DNA from: Bacillota bacterium
GTDB lineage: Bacteria; Bacillota; Limnochordia; DTU087
NCBI GenBank assembly: GCA_012727675.1
Contig: JAAYGR010000052.1
Location: forward strand, 1 to 39,671
DNA length: 39,671 bases
Direction: 5' to 3'
The notes under the pieces are model-generated. The model saw only the letters and a program-made list of their open reading frames with translations, was not told the DNA's origin and ran no database searches. Position 1 is the first letter of the stretch. Each line of letters starts with the position of its first letter. Both the position numbers and the translations under genes were made by a program. This document shows, piece by piece, positions 19,173 to 27,755 of this stretch.

Positions 19173-20513
19173 CTACTCTCCACTGACGGTAATTCCTTCC
19201 ACAACCAAGCTGGGAGACCCTACAGACCCGTAGAAGCGGAGATCGCTTCCCACAGCAACTAAGCGCTTCAGAAAATCGATGAGATTCCCAGCGATGGCAA
19301 TTCCCCGCACCGGCCGGACAGGTCTTCCATTTTCAATCCAAAGACCGCCAGCCCCCACTGAAAACTCACCGGAAATGGGATTGGCTGTGTGCATACCCAT
19401 CACGCTGGTAACATATAACCCCCGGCCGATTTGGCCCATCAGTTCTCCCTGGGACAGCTTCCCGGCGGGGATATAGAAGTTGCGGATGCCGGAGGTCAAG
19501 GCACCCCTAAAGGAGGGCCTTACCCCATTGCCGGTGGACTCAACTCCATCCTTGGCGGCACTGTAGGTGTTATACAAATATGTCTTAAGGACTCCTTGTT
19601 CCAGCACAGTGGTATCCCGGGAGGGCACTCCCTCATCATCCACCGGGGCAGTACCTATCCCCTGCGGCAGCAAACCGCTGTCGATCAAGGTCAGCTCCTT
19701 CGAGCCAACTGCTTCCCCCAGCTTGCCGGCAAACACCGACTTACCCTTCTGCACCGCCTCGGCAGTCAAAGCCGGCCCCAAAACTTCAAGGAATTCAGCA
19801 GCCACATCTGGTGCCAGAATAAGGGGCACCCGGCAGGTTGCCAAAGAACCGGCCCCCAGCATTTCAACTGCCCTGGCTGCCGCTTCCCGGCCGACACGAA
19901 CGGGATCGAGATCTTCAAAGCTCCGGGAAAAATCATAGGTCCAGCCGGTTTCAGCCTGACCTTCTTCCTCGGCTACCACCATCAGGCTAGTTGAACAGTA
20001 GCCCCCCTGGTAGCCCACATCAACTCCCCGAGAGTTAGCAATACCGATCTCATAGACTCCATCTCCATAACTTGCCTGCCGCACCTTGGTTACCCGGACA
20101 TCATATCCACGGGCTGCATCCTCTACTTTCTTAGCAAAATCGATCTTAACATCAACCGGTAGCTGCGCCAGCTTCGGATCCAGGAGAGCCATGGGCTCCA
20201 CGGGCTTCGGATCAGGAAGCCTATTGAACTCATCGGCAGCAGAACTCTGGGCATTGGCCGCAGCCAACTGCACTGCATCTCTCAAGCTTTCCCGGTCCAG
20301 ACGGGTAGTAAAGGCCATCCCCAGCCTGCCCCGGTCTATCACCCGAATCCCGACACCGGTCTGACTTGCTTCCCGGAGGGTCTCCACTTGACCATCGGTG
20401 ACCTCCACCCGCAGGGAACGCTGCTTGATGGTGTATACCTCCACCTCCTGCCGGGAACTTTCGGCAAGCCTCACTACCGATCGGGCTAGATCTTGCATTT
20501 CTAGTGTCATCAC
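19173..20513 (-). CDS. tldE: TldE/PmbA-family protein (metalloprotease subunit, lacks HExxxH)
   Basis: YNTYSAAKDGVESTGNG, GELMGQIGRGLYVTSVMGMHTANPISGEFSVGAGGLWIENG; adjacent to tldD. Confidence 0.9.
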   Translation of the reverse strand: MMTLEMQDLARSVVRLAESSRQEVEVYTIKQRSLRVEVTDGQVETLREASQTGVGIRVIDRGRLGMAFTTRLDRESLRDAVQLAAANAQSSAADEFNRLPDPKPVEPMALLDPKLAQLPVDVKIDFAKKVEDAARGYDVRVTKVRQASYGDGVYEIGIANSRGVDVGYQGGYCSTSLMVVAEEEGQAETGWTYDFSRSFEDLDPVRVGREAAARAVEMLGAGSLATCRVPLILAPDVAAEFLEVLGPALTAEAVQKGKSVFAGKLGEAVGSKELTLIDSGLLPQGIGTAPVDDEGVPSRDTTVLEQGVLKTYLYNTYSAAKDGVESTGNGVRPSFRGALTSGIRNFYIPAGKLSQGELMGQIGRGLYVTSVMGMHTANPISGEFSVGAGGLWIENGRPVRPVRGIAIAGNLIDFLKRLVAVGSDLRFYGSVGSPSLVVEGITVSGE

Positions 20514-21907
20514 TGGTCCTCCTCCATGATGCCTCCAACCACTAGTTCCGGAATCCGAATGGTGGGCTGAGCATCACTGACCGGAGCCCCCTGGCCGTCT
20601 TTGCCGCAAAGACCGATGGCAAAGCCCAGATCCCCACCGACACGGTCGATCATGGCAAGGGCCTTGGGTCCATTGCCGGTGAGTGTTGCACCCCGCACCG
20701 GCTCTCCGATCTCCCCACCGCTGATTAAATAACCATCGGAAACCTCAAAGACAAAATCGCCATTGGCAGTATTTACCTGGCCGCCTCCCATGCGGGTGAC
20801 AAGCAGCCCCCGCTCTGTGTCCCGGATAATATCCTGGGGATCATCTCGGCCGGGAAGAATGAGGGTATTGGTCATCCTGGGAATGGGCTTGTGCTGATAA
20901 GATTCCCGGCGGCCGTTCCCGGTAGGAGCAACATTGTCCTTCCTAGCCGTTAGATAATCGTACATATACCCAACCAGTATACCGTTTTCGATCAGAACCG
21001 TGCGCTGACCCTCAGTCCCCTCATCATCAAAACGGAAACTACCGAACTTCCCTGGAAGGGTGGCATCATCCACCACGGTGACTAAGGGTGATGCTACCTG
21101 CTGACCCATTTTGCCGGCATAGACGGAGATCCCCTTCTGCACAAGATCGGCCTCCAGGCCGTGGCCGCATGCCTCATGGACCATGGTTCCCCCGGCCTCA
21201 CCAGCAATCACCACCGGCATCCTTCCGGCAGGAGCTGGCCTTGCCCCAAGCATCCTGACTGCCCGGCGGGCAGCCCTTAAAGCCAGCTCTTCTGGGTTCT
21301 GCTGCTGGAAAAGCTCAAAACCAATTACTCCGCCCAGAGACTCATAGCCTGTTTGAATTTTGTCATCCTCTATGGCAATGACATTCACCGAAAGATTGGT
21401 GCGGATCCGTTCATCCTCCACCCAGCTGCCGGCACTGTTGGCGATGATCACCCGTTGGGAAATATCCCGATAGGATACAGTCACCTGCCTCACCTTAGGG
21501 TCGGCTGCCCTCGCAGTCCGGTTGACCCTCTCCACTACCCCAACCTTCTTGGCGATGGCCACCGTTTCCGGGGAAATGGCAATGGGCAGTTGGAAGGAGG
21601 GGTGGCGCTGCCGAAGATCTACGGTCACATCGCCCTCCTGCTGCCTAGCAGCCGCTGCGGCAATCCGGGCAGCCTCCTTAAGGCCATCCAAGGATAAGTC
21701 ATTGGTATAGGCATAAGCAGTTGTCTCTCCGGTAATCACCCGGATCCCAGCTCCGGCATCGATTCCAGCTGTCACCCTTTCGATCCGGTCCTGTTCACAA
21801 AAAATCTGTGCCGTGTAGGCCTCCTCGATGAATATATCAGCATAATCGCTGCCTGTCCGGCTGGCAACGGCCAAGACCACAGCTAATTTGTCCCTATCTA
21901 TGTGCAA
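20510..21907 (-). CDS. tldD: TldD-family metalloprotease
   Basis: MVHEACGHGLEADLVQKG (HExxxH), GRRESYQHKPIPRMTNTLI, GGQVNTANGDFVFEVSDGYLI. Confidence 0.93.
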   Translation of the reverse strand: MHIDRDKLAVVLAVASRTGSDYADIFIEEAYTAQIFCEQDRIERVTAGIDAGAGIRVITGETTAYAYTNDLSLDGLKEAARIAAAAARQQEGDVTVDLRQRHPSFQLPIAISPETVAIAKKVGVVERVNRTARAADPKVRQVTVSYRDISQRVIIANSAGSWVEDERIRTNLSVNVIAIEDDKIQTGYESLGGVIGFELFQQQNPEELALRAARRAVRMLGARPAPAGRMPVVIAGEAGGTMVHEACGHGLEADLVQKGISVYAGKMGQQVASPLVTVVDDATLPGKFGSFRFDDEGTEGQRTVLIENGILVGYMYDYLTARKDNVAPTGNGRRESYQHKPIPRMTNTLILPGRDDPQDIIRDTERGLLVTRMGGGQVNTANGDFVFEVSDGYLISGGEIGEPVRGATLTGNGPKALAMIDRVGGDLGFAIGLCGKDGQGAPVSDAQPTIRIPELVVGGIMEEDQ

Positions 21908-22064
21908 ATGGCTCCCTCCTTAGAAACCTTCTTCACCTATGTTCCTTTTTGGTTCGCTAGCACTTGGGGTTTCTCCTCCATTTTCTTCATCTCTCTCTTT
22001 TCGAACCTGAATAAAGGGACTACTCCTTGCCCTGAATAAACCGGGGGTTCTTACCCCAAACAGC

Positions 22065-22104
22065 AAAAAAACCGGTAGTGCCCGACCATGGCCGGACCTA
22101 CCGG
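22065..22104 (-). terminator. Intrinsic terminator downstream of yqeG
   Basis: Minus strand CCGGTA...TACCGG stem with inner CCGGCCATGGTCGG, followed by seven T. Confidence 0.8.
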
Positions 22105-22119
22105 AAAACCTTCTCCCAC

Positions 22120-22665
22120 CTACCCTCTAGACTTGGCTAACCGTCGTCTGGCCGCGCTCTCACTAATATAGCCTTTCCGGCAGAGTCGACGGATAATCCG
22201 CCGTTCGACTAGGCGCATGAGCTTGGTTGCCTTAAGTTCTTCTGTAGCCACTGGATCGATTAAAATAGTGTACAAGGCCATGCGGTTGCCGCCCAGGATG
22301 TCGGTGAACATCTGATCTCCGATGACCACCGTTTCCCGGGGCTGGGTTTTCAAGAGCCTCATAGCCTGGCGGAAAGGTTTCTTGCGGGGTTTAATTGCAC
22401 TGGCAACTGCTGGAACACCTAAGGCAGCAGCTATTTTTTCTACCCTCTCCTTTAAGGCATTGGATGTAAGACACAAGCGAAAACCCATTTCCTGAGCCCG
22501 TTTCACCCAAATGATTGTATCCTGATCAAGGGTGTCGCCGGCCCAGGGAAGAAGCGTATTATCAATATCCAAGATTATGCCTCTGTAGCCTTTTTGCCAA
22601 AGCTCGTCCAGATCAACATCAAACAAAGATCCCAGACATTCGTCGGGACAGAAAATCTTGATCAT
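22120..22665 (-). CDS. YqeG-family HAD-type phosphatase
   Basis: RGIILDIDNTLLPW, LTSNALKERVEKIAAALGV, KPFRQAMRLLKTQPRETVVIGDQMFTDILGGNRMAL; start at MIKIFCPDE, since the longer ORF overlaps sigK. Confidence 0.88.
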   Translation of the reverse strand: MIKIFCPDECLGSLFDVDLDELWQKGYRGIILDIDNTLLPWAGDTLDQDTIIWVKRAQEMGFRLCLTSNALKERVEKIAAALGVPAVASAIKPRKKPFRQAMRLLKTQPRETVVIGDQMFTDILGGNRMALYTILIDPVATEELKATKLMRLVERRIIRRLCRKGYISESAARRRLAKSRG

Positions 22666-22789
22666 GAAACTGTTATGCCTCCCATGTCTCCTAGACTGGG
22701 ATCTGCGGCGGCTTGTTCCCTTAAGCTTGCGGAAGGCACCGCCCCATCCCCTTACCCAAAGAGCCCCCAACATCGACCCTGGGAGCTGC

Positions 22790-23500
22790 CTAGCTGTGCA
22801 CCTGCTCCGACAACATTTCCTGTTGAAGCTTGGTAATAGCCCGCTTTTCGATGCGGGAAACATATGAACGGGATATGCCAAGCTTCCTGGAGATCTCCCG
22901 CTGAGTCTTGCGAATCCCATCAATTAACCCGTACCGGAGTTCCAGCACTTTCTTTTCCCGGGGCCCAAGGCCTGTGAGCATCTCCCGCAGCCGCTCCTGT
23001 TCCACCGAAAGCTCTACCCGCTCCAGAACTTCATCGGGATCTGTCCCTAAGATGTCAATTAATGTGATCTCATTGCCTTCCTTATCTGCACCGATGGCAT
23101 CATAAAGCAGTACATCATTGCGGCTCTTCTTGGTTGAACGAAGATGCATCAGAATCTCATTTTCAATACAGCGGGCAGCATATGTCGCCAGCCTGGTCTT
23201 TTGGGTTACATCAAAGGTATTAATCGCTTTAATCAGTCCAATGGTGCCGATGGAAATCAAATCATCGGTTTCTTCCCCAGTGTTCTCAAACTTCTTCACA
23301 ATATGGGCCACCAACCGCAGGTTTCGTTCTACCAGGATATTGCGGGCCTCGCCATCTCCATCTTGGAGCTTGGCCAAAAGCTCCGCCTCTTCCTTCTCCG
23401 AAAGCGGCATTGGGAAGGCATTGCTGTTGGTTACATAGGAAATGAGAAAAGTGAGCCCCTGCAGGAACAACCCAGCTATCGCCGTAAGCAGCGAAATCAA
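22790..23500 (-). CDS. sigK: RNA polymerase sporulation sigma factor SigK (pro-sigma-K)
   Basis: NLRLVAHIVKKFENTGEETDDLISIGTIGLIKAINTFD, LIDGIRKTQREISRKLGISRSYVSRIEKRAITKL; hydrophobic N-terminal pro-sequence; uninterrupted; TTG start after GGGGGTGG. Confidence 0.93.
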   Translation of the reverse strand: MISLLTAIAGLFLQGLTFLISYVTNSNAFPMPLSEKEEAELLAKLQDGDGEARNILVERNLRLVAHIVKKFENTGEETDDLISIGTIGLIKAINTFDVTQKTRLATYAARCIENEILMHLRSTKKSRNDVLLYDAIGADKEGNEITLIDILGTDPDEVLERVELSVEQERLREMLTGLGPREKKVLELRYGLIDGIRKTQREISRKLGISRSYVSRIEKRAITKLQQEMLSEQVHS

Positions 23501-23537
23501 CGTGAGGCCACCCCCAACCGAAATTTGGAGTCTTTGT

Positions 23538-23567
23538 TATTCTATGTGGCTCCTTGGGATTCGTGCC
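23538..23567 (-). promoter_or_regulatory. Possible sigma-K/sigma-E-type promoter upstream of sigK
   Basis: Minus strand CATAGAATA matches CATANNNTA -10, with GGCACG 15 nt upstream as possible -35. Confidence 0.4.
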
Positions 23568-23588
23568 TGTTCCATCTGCTGGATATGA

Positions 23589-24806
23589 TCAATCCTCCGA
23601 CCTGCGGCGAAGCAGTGAATACCGGGGCGCTTCTGCCGGCAGCTCCATAAGAACTATGTGATTGGCATGGCTCTCATCCACGGAATTTCCCTCTTCATCC
23701 AGCATCTTCTCCAGGGTAAACTCAATGCAGGACTCTCTGGGCCTGACCAGCTCCAGCTTATCTCCCAACCTGATACGATTGCGCACTGCGATCCTACTGA
23801 CTCCACCTGCGGTTTCCTCCACCATCCCAACAAAACTATAGCTGCGGACATAGCCGCCGCTTTCGTAGGACTGGGCATCAGGCCCCGGAGGGCCGAAATA
23901 GAAGCCGGTAGTGTAAGGCCGATGGCTGATCTTGTCTAACTCCTCCAGCCACTCGGGCTTTACAGAAAATCCCTCGGGATCAGCATGATAGGCATCTAGA
24001 GCCTGCCGGTAAGCCCAAACCACAGTGGCGACATAATAGACACTTTTCATCCGACCCTCGATTTTCAGACTATCAATGCCCGCCGCAGCAAGCTCCGGCA
24101 AATGGGGAAGCATGTTGAGATCCTTGGAATTCAGGATATAACTTCCCCGATCATCCTCAAAAATCTGGAAGTACTGCCCCGGCCTTTTTTCTTCGACTAA
24201 AGCATAACGCCAGCGGCAGCTCTGGGCACAGTCTCCCCGGTTGGCATCCCGTCCGGTCATATAGTTGGACAAAAGGCACCTGCCCGAATAGGAGATGCAC
24301 ATCGCCCCGTGGACAAAGGCCTCCAGCTCCACACTAACCCGGCGGCGGATCTCGCTGATCTCATCTAGGGATAATTCCCTGGCCAGGATCACACGGCTAA
24401 CACCCATGTCCTCCCAGAATTTAACAGCCTGCCAGTTTGTTAGGCTTCCCTGGGTGGAGAAATGGAGTTCTAATCCAGGAGCCGCCTTCTTCGCTGCTAG
24501 ATAGACCGCCGGATCAGAGAAAATCACCGCATCGGCACCCATTTCGTCCAAAGCAGCCAAATACTCCTGAAGGCCGGCTAGCTGCTCATTGTGAAGCAGG
24601 CTGTTCACAGCCACATAAACCCGAACCCCGGCCCGGTGGGCATAGTCTAGTAGACTCTCCAGCTCCGGAAGGGAAAAATTACCAGCTCCGGCCCGAAGGC
24701 TGTACTCAGTTCCCCCGACATAGACGGCATCAGCACCGTAGGCTATGGCAACCTCCGCTTTTTCCCGATTTCCTGCAGGAGCCAAGAGCTCCATTTTCCT
24801 TGTCAA
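23589..24806 (-). CDS. Peptidase U32 family protein (TrhP/YrrO/RlhA-like RNA hydroxylase family)
   Basis: ELLAPAGNREKAEVAIAYGADAVYVGG, SGRCLLSNYMTGRDANRGDCAQSCRWRY, SLKIEGRMKSVYYVA. Confidence 0.9.
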   Translation of the reverse strand: MTRKMELLAPAGNREKAEVAIAYGADAVYVGGTEYSLRAGAGNFSLPELESLLDYAHRAGVRVYVAVNSLLHNEQLAGLQEYLAALDEMGADAVIFSDPAVYLAAKKAAPGLELHFSTQGSLTNWQAVKFWEDMGVSRVILARELSLDEISEIRRRVSVELEAFVHGAMCISYSGRCLLSNYMTGRDANRGDCAQSCRWRYALVEEKRPGQYFQIFEDDRGSYILNSKDLNMLPHLPELAAAGIDSLKIEGRMKSVYYVATVVWAYRQALDAYHADPEGFSVKPEWLEELDKISHRPYTTGFYFGPPGPDAQSYESGGYVRSYSFVGMVEETAGGVSRIAVRNRIRLGDKLELVRPRESCIEFTLEKMLDEEGNSVDESHANHIVLMELPAEAPRYSLLRRRSED

Positions 24807-24841
24807 TCTATCACCCTCTACTATCCGCAGTCCCCAAGGAC

Positions 24842-25918
24842 TTAGTATCCGTAGCGGGCCCGGGCCTGCCTGTGCTGCTGAAAGGTTCTGCTGAACGCGT
24901 GGGTACCGTCGCCCTTAGCTACAAAGTACAGGTAATCTACATCTGCCGGTTCCAGGGCGGCCTTAATTGAGTTTAGCCCAGGAGATGCGATGGGACCGGG
25001 CGGGAGTCCCTTGTACTTATACGTATTGTAAGGGGAATCTGTGGCCAGATCCGAGTAGTACAGCTTTCTCGATTCCTGCAAGATAAACTGCACCGTGGGA
25101 TCCGATTGGAGCGGCATATCAATCCGCAGCCGATTCCAAAACACAGCAGAAACTATGGGGGCCTCCCGGGCCACCATTACTTCCTTTTCAATAATTGACG
25201 CCAAGGTGACAATATCATGCCAGGTAAAACCTGCCGGCAGTGATGCTGTCTCCTTCAGCGGCTCCACCACCTGGACAAACCGATGAACCATCCGCTTGAT
25301 GATCTCTTCCTCCGGCTGATTGCGGACGAAGAAATAGGTATCAGGAAACAGATACCCCTCGAGGCTCCGGGTCGGCTTTTCTATAGGAGGGTTGTCCCCG
25401 TAGATAAGGCTGTCATCCCTAGCTAGGGTGAGAAAGCGCTCCTTGTCCACCAGACCCTGGGCGGCCAACCGATCTGCAACGGCATCTAAAGTCAGTCCCT
25501 CAGGGATTGTGACTCTAACCGTAGCCACCTGCCCTGCTTCCAGATGCTCCATCACCTTCAATAGGTCCATACCGGGGCTTAATTGATAATCCCCGGCCTT
25601 TAGACTCTGCTCCAATCCCATCAGCCGAACTGCCGCATTGAAGGCCCTCTGGCTGCGGATGATGCCCTCTTGTCTCAAGAGTTCCGCTATATCGCTTCCT
25701 GAAGCACCCGGTGAGATGTGGATAATGGATGCAGCGGCCAGCTTTGCATTCTCCGGCGGCAAGATCGCCCGGCTGGCGGCAACAGCCCCAACTAAAACCA
25801 ATACTAACCCTATACAGAAAAGCCGACCCAGTATGTGCAAACTTGACTGCCAAAGGCCGGTCAAATTGTGTGCCGTCATCCAGGCAGGCCGAAAGCGTCC
25901 TTCCAGTCTGCTCATCAT
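24842..25918 (-). CDS. mltG: Endolytic murein transglycosylase MltG
   Basis: IIEKEVMVAREAPIVSAVFWNRLRIDMPLQSDPTVQF, PYNTYKYKGLPPGPIASPGLNSIKAALEPADVDYLYFVAKGDGTHAFS. Confidence 0.95.
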   Translation of the reverse strand: MMSRLEGRFRPAWMTAHNLTGLWQSSLHILGRLFCIGLVLVLVGAVAASRAILPPENAKLAAASIIHISPGASGSDIAELLRQEGIIRSQRAFNAAVRLMGLEQSLKAGDYQLSPGMDLLKVMEHLEAGQVATVRVTIPEGLTLDAVADRLAAQGLVDKERFLTLARDDSLIYGDNPPIEKPTRSLEGYLFPDTYFFVRNQPEEEIIKRMVHRFVQVVEPLKETASLPAGFTWHDIVTLASIIEKEVMVAREAPIVSAVFWNRLRIDMPLQSDPTVQFILQESRKLYYSDLATDSPYNTYKYKGLPPGPIASPGLNSIKAALEPADVDYLYFVAKGDGTHAFSRTFQQHRQARARYGY

Positions 25919-25953
25919 CTACCTCCATATTGAGAAGTACAGTGTCTCCCCAT

Positions 25954-25982
25954 ATTATAAGCCCCAAGTGGCCCTTTGGCAA
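25954..25982 (-). promoter_or_regulatory. Sigma-A-type promoter for mltG (TTGCCA-N17-TATAAT)
   Basis: Minus strand -35 TTGCCA (25982-25977), 17-nt spacer, -10 TATAAT (25959-25954). Confidence 0.6.
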
Positions 25983-26009
25983 AGCCGACGGGACTCAAGC
26001 CGCTGGGCA

Positions 26010-26255
26010 TTAATCATCTTCATCTAGGGCTTCGAGAATCTCACTTACCTTCTCAAACTCTTCATCGTCAATGGAGATCAGCACATCCTGGCCTTCGCTG
26101 TCCTTTTCAACTCTCAGCACTACAACTCCCTCTTCTGGATCTTCATGGGGAAGCAAAACTGCGTATATCCCCTCTTCGATCTCTACAATTTCCAGAAGGA
26201 CAAATTCGTGTTCTTCACCAGCTTCATCTACTAAAGTGATGATATTTTCTTCCAC
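26010..26255 (-). CDS. DUF1292 family protein (YrzB-like)
   Basis: VEENIITLVDEAGEEHEFVLLEIVEIEEGIYAVLLPHEDPEEGVVVLRVE; GTG start inferred; between mltG and ruvX. Confidence 0.88.
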   Translation of the reverse strand: MEENIITLVDEAGEEHEFVLLEIVEIEEGIYAVLLPHEDPEEGVVVLRVEKDSEGQDVLISIDDEEFEKVSEILEALDEDD

Positions 26256-26323
26256 AAAAGCGGCGGTGTATCCCCGCCTTGCCCCCTCTCTGTACAGCCT
26301 GCGGCTGGTATACAAGACCGATT

Positions 26324-26773
26324 CTAATCTTCACTTTCCCAATCTGCCCAAAGGGGCTTCTTGCTTTCCAAGCTGTCGAGATAGTTCTGCAAGATAATGA
26401 CCGCAGCTATCTGGTCAATGATCTGACGCCGGCGTTTCCTGCTCACATCTGCCTCCAGCAGTATCTGCTCTGCCGAGACTGTTGTAAACCATTCATCCCA
26501 ATAAATAACCGGCAGACCCAAAGTCTTTTCTATCTTATTCCCCTCCGCCTGCATTCTTACCGCTTCAGGTCCCAATTCTCCCGTACTCCGGCGGGGAAGT
26601 CCAATCACCACCTTCTCCACACAGTACTTGTCGGCCAGCTCCTGTAGAGCCTGGATATCTTTATCCCAGACGCTGCGGCGGATCACCGTTACTCCTTGGG
26701 CAGTAAGCCCCAGGGGGTCACTGACCGCCACACCGATGGTCTTAGTGCCAATATCTAGACCCATGATTCGCAT
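26324..26773 (-). CDS. ruvX: Holliday junction resolvase RuvX (YqgF)
   Basis: MRIMGLDIGTKTIGVAVSDPLGLTAQGV, VVIGLPRRSTGELGPEA, YWDEWFTTVSAEQ. Confidence 0.95.
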   Translation of the reverse strand: MRIMGLDIGTKTIGVAVSDPLGLTAQGVTVIRRSVWDKDIQALQELADKYCVEKVVIGLPRRSTGELGPEAVRMQAEGNKIEKTLGLPVIYWDEWFTTVSAEQILLEADVSRKRRRQIIDQIAAVIILQNYLDSLESKKPLWADWESED

Positions 26774-27727
26774 TTATATCACCTTAATGGCAAACTCCGG
26801 ACAGTGGGCCCCACAGTAGCCGCAGAGAGCACAGCGGGAGGGGTCTGCCTCAGCCTTGCCGTTTTTTAATGCCATGGCCTTTGATGAGCACCTTTCTACA
26901 CAACGGCCGCAGCCAATACACCAATCCTCCACATGCAGGCGCCGGGGCACTGCTTTGGCTGCCGCCCGCAGACAGTCCGGTACCCTCCGGCCCTCAAAGA
27001 GGCACACATTCATTTCCACCTCTGCCCTGTTTCTCATACCAACAGCAATGGATGCCAACTCCTCCATCTGGAGTAGATACCCAAAGGCTTCATCTAACCT
27101 GTTAAGGAGGTGTCCGCCGCCTAAAGGCTTCATGGCATATATGCCCTTTCCGCACTGGGCAGCAAACCGAATGGCTGCCTCCATTTCATCCCTGGTTCCA
27201 TCGGCGATACCGACACCGGTGCAGTTAATGAGGGGGCTGATCACATCGAATTCAGGAACCAAAGCAGCAGCCCTAACCCCCTGGATGTAATGGGTAGAGA
27301 TCCCCACAGCCCGCACCAGCCCCTTCTCTTTGGCCTTGAGCAGGTACTCTACAGCCTCCCAGTGGCCCTGGATGGTAAGCATGCTTTCTTGTTCATGGAG
27401 AAGGAAAATATCGATGTAATCCCTCCCCAGCTCCCATAGGGCTTCTTCCAGGGCTGCCTTCATGCCGGCGGCATCATAGGCATAACTCTTGGTAGCTATA
27501 ATAACCTCATTACGACCTGAATACAACTGCAGCGCCCCGGCAATGGGTGGGTAGACCCTGTAAAACTGACTTGTATCGATAAAATTCACCCCGAGCTCCA
27601 ATGCCCTAAGGATCACCTCTGCCCCCGCCTCTACAGGCAAGTTCAGCTGCAGCGGACCAATAGTAAGGGCGCCTAGGCATAACCTGGAAACCCGGATACC
27701 CGTGGCGCCCAATAACCTATACTCCAA
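26774..27727 (-). CDS. Aldo/keto reductase with C-terminal 2x[4Fe-4S] ferredoxin domain
   Basis: RLLGATGIRVSRLCLGALTIG, GVNFIDTSQFY, HEQESM; CIGCGRCVERCSSKAMALKNG and CALCGYCGAHCPEFAI; TTG start 27727 after AAAGGAG. Confidence 0.88.
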   Translation of the reverse strand: MEYRLLGATGIRVSRLCLGALTIGPLQLNLPVEAGAEVILRALELGVNFIDTSQFYRVYPPIAGALQLYSGRNEVIIATKSYAYDAAGMKAALEEALWELGRDYIDIFLLHEQESMLTIQGHWEAVEYLLKAKEKGLVRAVGISTHYIQGVRAAALVPEFDVISPLINCTGVGIADGTRDEMEAAIRFAAQCGKGIYAMKPLGGGHLLNRLDEAFGYLLQMEELASIAVGMRNRAEVEMNVCLFEGRRVPDCLRAAAKAVPRRLHVEDWCIGCGRCVERCSSKAMALKNGKAEADPSRCALCGYCGAHCPEFAIKVI

Positions 27728-27755
27728 TTGACTGCTTGCTCCTTTCACCGGCGAG

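Noticed and set aside
22666-22923. N-terminal extension of the yqeG ORF overlapping sigK
   Set aside because: Arg/Ser-rich extension unlike YqeG; MIKIFCPDE at 22665 is the expected start and the extension lies partly inside sigK.
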